Positions 15,532 to 21,934 of a stretch of 64,000 nt of DNA are shown one piece after another. The notes under the pieces were generated by a model that was not told the DNA's origin, ran no database searches, and saw nothing but the letters and a program-made list of their open reading frames with translations. The translations under genes were made by a program, and so were the position numbers. Source of the DNA: Eubacteriales bacterium (lineage in GTDB: Bacteria > Bacillota > Clostridia > Oscillospirales > Butyricicoccaceae); assembly GCA_030524205.1 (NCBI GenBank), contig JAUNGZ010000004.1:59953-123952 (forward strand). The letters run 5' to 3'. Every line of letters starts with the position of its first letter. Position 1 is the stretch's first letter.

Positions 15532-15918
15532 CTATTTCCCGAAGGTTGGTACGCTGCCAAGCCGCTTGACCTCCTCAGCACACTGCTGATGGATTTGCCG
15601 CAGCTTCGCTGTGTCAAGGCCGAGGTATTCGGTCAGCAGGAGGGAAAGCTTGGCCAGCTCCACCGCGATTTTGTACTGGCCCGTCCCCATCGTCCTGCCA
15701 AGCGTCTCCATCTTTTTCTGCGCTTCGGAGGTGAATATCTCATCAAAAAATTGCGGGTTCTGCGCCGCGTTCAGGTATCCGGCGTAGAACGCAATGGCTT
15801 TTTCCACAAACTCGTTGCGGGAATCCGCACCGGCGCGGCGCAGATTTTCATCGCACAGCTTGAGGTGCGCGGCGGTGACTGCCAGCCCGGTTTTGATTCG
15901 TTTTTCCTGATAACGCAT
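15532..15918 (-). CDS. Conserved accessory protein of the recombinase cassette
   Basis: 128 residues from ATG 15,918 with GGAGG upstream. An N-terminal segment resembles a ribbon-helix-helix protein (IKTGLAVTAAHLKLCDENLR, then SRNEFVEKAIAFYAGYL), the pattern of small DNA-binding accessory or antitoxin-like proteins. The C-terminal half is helical (MGTGQYKIAVELAKLSLLL). It is followed after 17 nt by the 58-residue gene and then the recombinases, so it is the first gene of that operon. A role as recombination directionality factor or regulator is plausible but not shown. Confidence 0.7.
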   Translation of the reverse strand: MRYQEKRIKTGLAVTAAHLKLCDENLRRAGADSRNEFVEKAIAFYAGYLNAAQNPQFFDEIFTSEAQKKMETLGRTMGTGQYKIAVELAKLSLLLTEYLGLDTAKLRQIHQQCAEEVKRLGSVPTFGK

Positions 15919-16412
15919 GGTGCTGTCCTCCTCTTTTCTCAGCCGGTACCGCGCCGTGTTACCCGCAAGTGCGGCTGAACACGGGCGTTTTTGCGGGATA
16001 ATACTTCGTTTGGCATACGGCAAGGTACCAGAGCTCCGTTTTTGCATCACCTCCGGTACCGCCGCACGGCTTTGCCGGGCGGGGTTTTCTCGGCTGGGAG
16101 GCGCCTTTGGCGCCACCCTGCCTTTAACCTGCGCACTTTTCGACCCTCGCCCCAGCGCCGTACCCATGGAAACAACCACAGAGAAAAAAATCCTCACAGC
16201 CCGCGCCTTTCGGGCCACAGCCGCGCCGTGTGCGGTTTTCTGCCCGGGAGGGATAGGACTGCCAACCCCTCCCCAAAAGCCGGCACACGGGCGGACAAGC
16301 AGCCGTGTGCGGCTGACGTTTCTATTTCTTTTCTCTGCCGTTTAAATCTTCTTTATATTGGGTTGTTCTATTCGTCTTGTTGTTCCTATCCGCTGGTGAG
16401 ACAGGGCATATG
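15919..16412. other. 494-nt gene-free spacer with inverted repeats
   Basis: No ORF here has a ribosome-binding site or family-like sequence. Several short inverted repeats are visible: GGCGCCTTTGGCGCC near 16,106-16,120, and GGGAGGG / CCCTCCCC arms around 16,247-16,275. GCCGTGTGC occurs twice, near 16,226 and 16,302. The region may contain the promoter of the recombinase operon and an origin or transfer site; nothing is decisive. Confidence 0.4.
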
Positions 16413-16754
16413 TCACTGTGACACATGGGGGGGAGCCTCCGGTGAGACAGGCAGAAAAGAGTAGCTGTTGTTGATCTGCCGGCCGCCGTCATAGTTGTGG
16501 CGGCATGTGATGAGTCCACGCTCCGCGAGCAGTTTCAGCGCGCCGCTCACCGAGCTGACCGCAATGCCGCACGCGTTTGCGATTGTTCGTTTGCTTGGGT
16601 AACAGCCGCGCCGCGCATTGTCGCACCGCCTCAGGTAGCAGTACACATAGAACGCGACCGGTTTCAGCTTGTACCTGAAAATTTCATTGTCCACAAGGAA
16701 AAAGTTCTTGCGCTTTCTTCTCTGCTTGTCATTCACCACAACGGGGTTATCCAT
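16413..16754 (-). CDS. Winged helix-turn-helix protein (HTH_36-like)
   Basis: 113 residues. An N-terminal basic stretch (DKQRRKRKNFFLVDNEIF) leads into a helix-turn-helix. The HTH has VAFYVYCYLRRCDNARRGCYPSKRTIANACGIAVSSVSGALKLL and then a wing with GLITCRHNYDGGRQ. This is the pattern of HTH_36 or replication-initiator-type domains on plasmids and ICEs, with probable DNA binding in the control or replication of the island. The ATG follows a weak AGGAAAGG. It is divergent from the zinc-ribbon gene at 17,009. Confidence 0.8.
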   Translation of the reverse strand: MDNPVVVNDKQRRKRKNFFLVDNEIFRYKLKPVAFYVYCYLRRCDNARRGCYPSKRTIANACGIAVSSVSGALKLLAERGLITCRHNYDGGRQINNSYSFLPVSPEAPPHVSQ

Positions 16755-17008
16755 AATTCCATCCTTTCCTGTCGTCCGTGTGTTTGAAAAAGCCTCTCAC
16801 TGTCTTCTACGCTCCGGCGAAGCGTTGAGTCTCTTTTCCGATAAAAAACGGACAAGTTCTCCGTTTCACACAAACAGTCATAGCCCTCGTTGTGGAAAGT
16901 GCAATAAAAAAGCGCATAAAAAATCACCGGCTCGGCCGGTGACAAACATTTTATTCAGTGATATGATAAGTATAATAGTTATTTATCTATTATCAGACGG
17001 AGGCCGAT

Positions 17009-17839
17009 ATGTATCTTGAGCAATGCCAAACCGTGCGGCACTATGCCGTGCAGGTGCATCCGGCGCGGGGCGCGTATCTGCTTGGCGCTTTAGACGCCGA
17101 AGCGCAGAAATATGATCCGTTTGCGCACATGACAGACCTCCTGTTTGCGCTGATGCGCATCGGCGTTCCCTACCGGAACGGCGAAGATATTTGCTATGCC
17201 GCACAGGAATTCTGCGCGCGGTTTGGTTTCCTTGGCTTTGAGCAGGCCGATGTGCAAAAACGGTACGACGACGGCTCGGTGAAGCTGTACCGCGGCAATG
17301 TACTGTGCGAAAAGGCATTGCTGCCCACACAAATTGAGCAGCTGTTCCGGCCTTTTCAGAGAGAACTGAACCGCCAGCACCGGCGCACACAGAAGTCTGC
17401 GTTTCAGGCGCTTTCCGCCGGAGACGGATCGGAAGAACCGCTGGTTCCGGAGCTGGATTATTCCTACTGTGAGCGCGTGGAGTGGTATGGAAAATACGGC
17501 GCTCAGCTTCTTCAACGAGCAGCGCAAATACAATGCGGCGAACCGTTTGAACTGCTGATTGGAAACGCGGAGCCGGTCTTTCGCTGCGAAAACGGACGGG
17601 TAACGCGCCGGTGGAGGTTCGACTCCCTCAAGACAGCCTGCGATATCGGTTTTGCGGAAATGCTGCTTGCGGAGGTTCCCGCAATTCGGCTGTGCAAACG
17701 GTGCGGCAAGCCGCTTCTGACAAACGGCACCCGCGCGGCGTACTGCTCCACGTCCTGCCGCAATGTGGAGAATGTCAAGAACTCCAGACGGCGCAAGCGG
17801 CTTGAAGAAAGAAGCCGGGCTGCGGAGCCTTTGCTTTGA
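17009..17839 (+). CDS. Zinc-ribbon protein at the island end (DUF6076-like)
   Basis: 276 residues with GGAGG before the ATG. Residues 1-220 have no motif I recognise. Near the C-terminus is a probable zinc ribbon, CKRCGKPLLTNGTRAAYC-STSC, followed by a basic Arg/Lys-rich helix (SRRRKRLEERSR). Proteins of this layout are common near ICE ends in gut Firmicutes and I think are labelled DUF6076. The basic tail suggests nucleic-acid contact. It is the only plus-strand gene of the island and the last one before the tRNA fragment. A -10-like TATAAT at 16,971 lies just upstream. Confidence 0.75.
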   Translation: MYLEQCQTVRHYAVQVHPARGAYLLGALDAEAQKYDPFAHMTDLLFALMRIGVPYRNGEDICYAAQEFCARFGFLGFEQADVQKRYDDGSVKLYRGNVLCEKALLPTQIEQLFRPFQRELNRQHRRTQKSAFQALSAGDGSEEPLVPELDYSYCERVEWYGKYGAQLLQRAAQIQCGEPFELLIGNAEPVFRCENGRVTRRWRFDSLKTACDIGFAEMLLAEVPAIRLCKRCGKPLLTNGTRAAYCSTSCRNVENVKNSRRRKRLEERSRAAEPLL

Positions 17840-17935
17840 TAGGTCTACCGCGCCAAAACGCGGAGAGCAAACTTGCAAAACCGTCATTTATTTACCAATA
17901 GTCAAATTGAAAACCTTTCACTAAGGGGGCGGAAC

Positions 17936-17990
17936 CCTTAGGTTCTGGTGGGCAACCCCCGTGCAGGTTCAAGTCCTGTTATCCGCACCA
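17936..17990 (+). tRNA. 3' fragment of tRNA-Leu(UAG), attachment-site scar
   Basis: The 3' half of a leucine tRNA is present: anticodon-loop sequence CTTAGGT with anticodon TAG, a class II variable arm, a T arm (CAGG TTCAAGT CCTG), acceptor strand TATCCGC and encoded ACCA. No matching GCGGATA 5' half, D arm or 5' anticodon strand lies upstream, so this is not a working tRNA. An element integrated in the gene and displaced this piece. The native tRNA terminators follow it. Confidence 0.85.
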
Positions 17991-18054
17991 AACGAGCCAG
18001 ACTCCGAGTATGGGACAGTTTTGTTGCACTGTCCCGTGCCCGGAGCCTTGACTG

Positions 18055-18098
18055 ATGCCAAAAAGCCTGATTTTTTTTAAGGCTTTTTGGCATTTTTT
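18055..18098 (+). terminator. Strong rho-independent terminator behind the tRNA-Leu fragment
   Basis: Stem ATGCCAAAAAGCCT / AAGGCTTTTTGGCAT with a T-rich loop and a T run. Another hairpin with a long stem (ACTCCG ... TGGGACAGT / ACTGTCCC ... CGGAG) lies just before it at about 18,000-18,045. The 400-nt gap from 17,840 to 18,239 holds only these and the tRNA scar. Confidence 0.85.
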
Positions 18099-18161
18099 GC
18101 TTTTGGGGGCTATCTTCGCGCGCTTAGAAAAAATATAGGGTCTTCCGCAGAGCGGGCTGAT

Positions 18162-18190
18162 TTGCCTTTTGCCGCATTTTTATGTAGAAT
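18162..18190 (+). promoter_or_regulatory. Candidate sigma-A promoter of the LytS-like kinase
   Basis: TTGCCT, 17-bp spacer, TAGAAT, about 50 nt before the ATG. Confidence 0.45.
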
Positions 18191-18239
18191 AAAAGCACCT
18201 CAGCGGATAAGTTCCTCGTTTTAAAAAAGGAGGACCGAT

Positions 18240-19556
18240 ATGAGCCTGATCGGTTATATCAACGTTTCTCTTGAAATATGGGGCTGCGTGCTGTCATTTA
18301 TCGTAGCGGTATGCCTGCTTGCGGGCGGACGGCCCCGGACCATCCAAAACCGGCTGTTTCTGCAAATGCTGGTATGCAACGCCGTGATCCTGCTCTGCGA
18401 CGCGGCAGCCTGGCTCTTTAAGGGCCGGATGGATGCGGTAAGCTGGTGGGGCGTCCGGGTATCCAACTTCCTTGTATTCGCCTTGGGCTATGTGCTGCTG
18501 GCCAGCTTTACGCATTACCTCACCACCTATCTCAGCCAGCGCACAGCCGTTTCCACCGCCCCGCTCCGATTCATCCGGGCCATGTGCGTGGTTTCCTTCC
18601 TGCTGGTCTTACTGTCCCAATTCAATCATATGTTCTATCTGATCGACGGGCAAAACGTCTATCACCGGCAGGCGTGGTTCTGGCTCTCGCAGGTGGGGGG
18701 CATCTTCGGTATGTGCATCAACGCCGGGATTCTCCTCCGGTACCGCAGCGCGGTCGAGCCGCAGGAATCGGCGGCGCTGTGGTCTTATATTCTGCTGCCG
18801 GTTGCGGCCATGGGCATTCAAATTTTTGTATACGGCATAGCCCTTTTAAATCTGGCCGTTACCATCTCTATTTTGGTTATCTTCCTGTTCCTTCAGGTGG
18901 AACAGGCCCGGCGCAGCAAGGCGCGTGAATTGGAGCTGACCGAAATGCGCATTTCGGTCATGCTCAGCCAGATACAGCCCCACTTCCTCTATAACGCGCT
19001 GACCGCTATCAAGGGGCTGTGCGTGACGGATCCCGGGCGGGCCGAACGGGCGGTGGACAGCTTTTCGGTATTCCTGCGCGGCAATATGAATTCGCTGGTG
19101 GCCCGCGCGCCGATTCCGTTCTCGCAAGAGCTCACCCATTGCAAGCATTATTTGGAGCTCGAGCAGCTGCGCTTCGGAACGCGGGTGAACGTGGTATACG
19201 AGCTAGGCCCCACGGATTTCTGCCTTCCGACGCTGACCCTGCAGCCCATTGTGGAAAACGCGGTGCGCCACGGCGTGACCAAAAAGCGCAGCGGCGGAAC
19301 GGTGTGGATCCGCACCGAGGACACGCCCCAAGGCTGGCGGATCACGGTAGCCGACGACGGCGTGGGGTTTGATCCGCAGAAAAAGTCTGACGACGGCCGC
19401 TGCCATGCGGGCATCGAAAACGTGCGGATGCGGCTGGACAGCCAATGCGGCGGCTCGCTGACCGTACAAAGCACTCCGGGGCAAGGGACCACGGTAAAAA
19501 TCGAGCTTCCAAGGGAGGGCGCGCGGAACATGCATGCCCCTATCCGCCGTGGATGA
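18240..19556 (+). CDS. LytS/YehU-type sensor histidine kinase
   Basis: 438 residues with AGGAGG before the ATG. Six or seven membrane helices fill residues 1-220. A His_kinase domain follows, with the phospho-acceptor His in SQIQPHFLYNALTAIKG near residue 245. A HATPase domain has LQPIVENAVRHGV and DDGVGFD. Kinases of this class normally pair with a LytTR response regulator encoded next to them. Here the gene's last codons overlap the start of such a regulator, but that regulator is broken (see the next entry). The kinase may be orphaned or may act on a regulator encoded elsewhere. It is the first chromosomal gene beyond the island. Confidence 0.92.
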   Translation: MSLIGYINVSLEIWGCVLSFIVAVCLLAGGRPRTIQNRLFLQMLVCNAVILLCDAAAWLFKGRMDAVSWWGVRVSNFLVFALGYVLLASFTHYLTTYLSQRTAVSTAPLRFIRAMCVVSFLLVLLSQFNHMFYLIDGQNVYHRQAWFWLSQVGGIFGMCINAGILLRYRSAVEPQESAALWSYILLPVAAMGIQIFVYGIALLNLAVTISILVIFLFLQVEQARRSKARELELTEMRISVMLSQIQPHFLYNALTAIKGLCVTDPGRAERAVDSFSVFLRGNMNSLVARAPIPFSQELTHCKHYLELEQLRFGTRVNVVYELGPTDFCLPTLTLQPIVENAVRHGVTKKRSGGTVWIRTEDTPQGWRITVADDGVGFDPQKKSDDGRCHAGIENVRMRLDSQCGGSLTVQSTPGQGTTVKIELPREGARNMHAPIRRG

Positions 19557-19647
19557 CAAGCCGATCGCGCTCGGCGTGCTGCACCGAGCCGGTGAAGACG
19601 GCCGTTTCGGGCGGCGGCAGCATGCCCAGCCCGATCACCCGGGCTGA
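19534..19647 (+). pseudogene. Remnant of a response regulator (first ~20 receiver residues)
   Basis: The ATG at 19,534 overlaps the kinase gene and reads MPLSAVDDKPIALGVLHRAGED. This is recognisable as the start of a LytR-type receiver: the acidic AVDD pair and the PIAL helix start. After about 22 residues the similarity ends and the frame stops at 19,647. The phospho-acceptor Asp and output domain are missing. It looks like a large deletion of the kinase's partner. Confidence 0.65.
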
Positions 19648-19959
19648 ATTTGCTGCTGTCTGCGGCGTTCATAATTTACAGCTTCCTTATCCCATCCCAA
19701 CGCGGCACAGCTTGGTACTAATCCGATATTTTACAGCATGCCGATTCCGCCGGTATCCGTATCGCGCCGCTCCGTTGCCCGGATAAATACGGTTCCAAAT
19801 CCCCCTGTCTGCCGCGCCAAATTCGCTTAAAATGGAAAAAAACGCGGCTTCTCCGCGCGTTGACATTGTGATTGCTGTTGCAAAGCAAACCGCCCTGCTA
19901 TATAATATGGATTATAGGCCAAGATTGGCGTGACACAGGAAAACAGGGGGGGAGACGGT
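19648..19959 (+). promoter_or_regulatory. 312-nt spacer with promoter for the lipoprotein-kinase operon
   Basis: No gene is seen. A promoter is present: TTGCAA at 19,878, 17-bp spacer, TATAAT at 19,901-19,906. The first half may be decayed response-regulator sequence. Confidence 0.55.
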
Positions 19960-21900
19960 ATGAGCCGCAGAATCGCAAAATGGGTGGCGGGAACGCTGGG
20001 CGCGTCCCTGCTGCTGGGTATGCTGCCGGGCTGCGCCCAGCATACGGCGAAGGAAAGGACCGCAATTAAAATCCTTTATACGAACGATTTCAAGCAGGTG
20101 GAGGCTCTGGTGGAATCCACCTATGACGATATCGATCTGCAAGTAGAAAAATCCCTTTACACCAGCGAGCAGCTCCGCCGGCTGGAAAAGGGCGTGGGCC
20201 CGGATCTGGTTATCGCCGCGCAGCCCGATTCCGCGCTGGTGCAGAAGTATCTGCTGGACATCAGCGATATCAGAGCCAGCATGGCCTACGACGGCACGAT
20301 TATGAACGCCTCCAAGCAGGACGGAAAGACCTACCTCATCCCCCTGCCCGGCGTTTACAGCGGATATATCGTCAATGAAACGCTGTTTGAACAGGCCGGG
20401 CTTTCCATCCCCGCAACCAATGCCGAGCTGGCGGCCGCCCTCAAAGCGTTGAAGGCGCAGGGACTGGGGCTGGGTGAGGACGGCATCAATTTCTCCATCA
20501 TGAGCGACTACAATACGTCGGTGGGCATGTTCATGGTCGGCTATATGGTGCCCGACTTTCTGGGTACGGTGGAGGGCGTCCAATGGCTGGCCGGGTTCCG
20601 GGATAAGCAAACGACCTTCACCGGCGTATGGGAGCGGAGCTTTTCCCTGCTCGACGACCTGACGGAGGCGGGCGTCATGGACCCCGCCGATATTGCCCGG
20701 CAGCGCAATTCGGTCCGCTACCGGCAGCGCTTGGGCGACGGCACGCTGGCGGCTGCTTTCGGAGATTCCGTGCTGTACTTTGACTGTGTCGCCGGCAACC
20801 GCGAGGCGGTGCGGGCGGGCAAGGCGGAGCCGTACTCCTACCGAATGCTCCCGCTGCTCAGCGACGAAGGGAACGAGCCTTGGTTTTTATTCTCCCCCTC
20901 CGCTCTTCTGGGCGTCAACAACGCCGTCAGCCCTGAAAAGCAGGACGCCTGCAAGCGCATCCTCGACTTACTCTCCACCCCCGAGGGACAGGATGCTCTG
21001 CTGGCCGATTTGGGCGCGGGTATGTCCTGCCTGATCGACTATCAGCAGCAGGAAAAGCTGATCCCCGCCGGCGTGGAAGATTATCTGGAATCGGGCTACA
21101 TCTACAATGTTCTGTTTCCCGGCAAAACGGTGGAGTTTCTCGGCGGATACGTCAGAAACGTCCTGACCGGCAAGTGCACTGTGGAGCAGGCGCTGGAGGC
21201 CATCGACCGCTTTTATTACGACGGAACGGACGAAACCTACGACTTCACCGTCATTGGGCGGGTGAGCCATGACCTGCTGTTCCAAGATTTCAATGTGAGA
21301 TATCAGGAGACCGAGCTCGGCAATTTTATCGCGGACTGCGTCGCCGAGGCCTCCGGCGCGCCCATCGCTGTGGTAAACGGCGGCGGCGTCCGGGCCAGCT
21401 TTTATGAGGGCGTGGTCTATGGCGGAGACGTCACGGCGGTCTGCCCCTTTGATAACCGGATCATCGTGCTGGAAATGGACGGGCAGACCCTGTGGGACAT
21501 GCTGGAAAACGGCTTGTCCACCTGCACCGACGAGTTCCCCGGCGGGCAGTTCTTACAGGTCTCGGGCGTCCATTATACCTTTGACAGCCGAAAACCGGCG
21601 GGGAGCCGGCTTGTGAGCGCGGCGCTGCCCGACGGAACGGCGCTGGACCGGACGGCGAGCTATCAGGTGGCCGTGACGGACTACATGGCCGGTTCCAAAA
21701 CCTATGCCGAGGGCAATGGGGACGGCTATACGATGCTCAACTACTATGACAGCGCCGTTCCCAAGGGGGCCGTGACGCTGGTAAAGGAAACCAGCCTGAC
21801 CTATCGGGACGCTTTGGCGCAGTATTTTGAACGGCATCGGGACAGCGCCGTGGAGGCTGAGCTGGAGGGCCGGATCTCCGATCTGGCGCAGGACCAATAA
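19960..21900 (+). CDS. Lipoprotein: solute-binding domain fused to 5'-nucleotidase C-terminal domain
   Basis: 646 residues from the ATG at 19,960. The lipobox is LLGMLPGCAQ, so the protein is anchored outside the membrane. Residues ~35-420 read like a family 1 (sugar-type) ABC solute-binding protein, with DLVIAAQPDSALVQKYLLDIS, GKTYLIPLPGVYSGYIVNE and a DLLSTPEGQDALLADLGAG helix. Residues ~440-610 match the 5'-nucleotidase C-terminal substrate domain: NGGGVRASFYEG, then GDVTAVCPFDNRIIVLEMDG, GGQFLQVSGVHYTFD and GNGDGYTML. The catalytic metallophosphoesterase domain is absent, so hydrolysis is unlikely and a binding or sensing role is more likely. A Cache-type kinase follows after 34 nt, so it may present a ligand to that kinase. 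I do not know this fusion as a named family. Confidence 0.85.
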   Translation: MSRRIAKWVAGTLGASLLLGMLPGCAQHTAKERTAIKILYTNDFKQVEALVESTYDDIDLQVEKSLYTSEQLRRLEKGVGPDLVIAAQPDSALVQKYLLDISDIRASMAYDGTIMNASKQDGKTYLIPLPGVYSGYIVNETLFEQAGLSIPATNAELAAALKALKAQGLGLGEDGINFSIMSDYNTSVGMFMVGYMVPDFLGTVEGVQWLAGFRDKQTTFTGVWERSFSLLDDLTEAGVMDPADIARQRNSVRYRQRLGDGTLAAAFGDSVLYFDCVAGNREAVRAGKAEPYSYRMLPLLSDEGNEPWFLFSPSALLGVNNAVSPEKQDACKRILDLLSTPEGQDALLADLGAGMSCLIDYQQQEKLIPAGVEDYLESGYIYNVLFPGKTVEFLGGYVRNVLTGKCTVEQALEAIDRFYYDGTDETYDFTVIGRVSHDLLFQDFNVRYQETELGNFIADCVAEASGAPIAVVNGGGVRASFYEGVVYGGDVTAVCPFDNRIIVLEMDGQTLWDMLENGLSTCTDEFPGGQFLQVSGVHYTFDSRKPAGSRLVSAALPDGTALDRTASYQVAVTDYMAGSKTYAEGNGDGYTMLNYYDSAVPKGAVTLVKETSLTYRDALAQYFERHRDSAVEAELEGRISDLAQDQ

Positions 21901-21934
21901 GCACGCCTCCCGCGCGGAAAGGATAGGAGCCACA

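Larger units (their letters stand above)
1..17990. mobile_element. Right part of a Tn1549/CTn-like integrative conjugative island
   Basis: A minus-strand type IV secretion gene set (VirD4, VirB4, VirB6, PrgI, Maff2, NlpC/P60, DUF4315, DUF4366) with ArdA, PcfB and ParB is followed by serine recombinases and ends at a 3' fragment of tRNA-Leu. The left end, relaxase, topoisomerase, ParA and RepA lie outside the window or are missing. The recombinase block (12.7-17.9 kb) lacks the 21-bp palindromes that mark the conjugation block, and its last recombinase is truncated next to parB. The island may therefore be composite or nested. Confidence 0.85.

Noticed and set aside
15917-16464. Plus-strand ORFs upstream of the recombinase operon
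   Set aside because: No ribosome-binding site; compositional bias of shadow frames; the region is better explained as a spacer with inverted repeats.
17936-17990. Functional tRNA-Leu gene
   Set aside because: The 5' acceptor strand, D arm and 5' anticodon strand are missing; only the 3' half is present.
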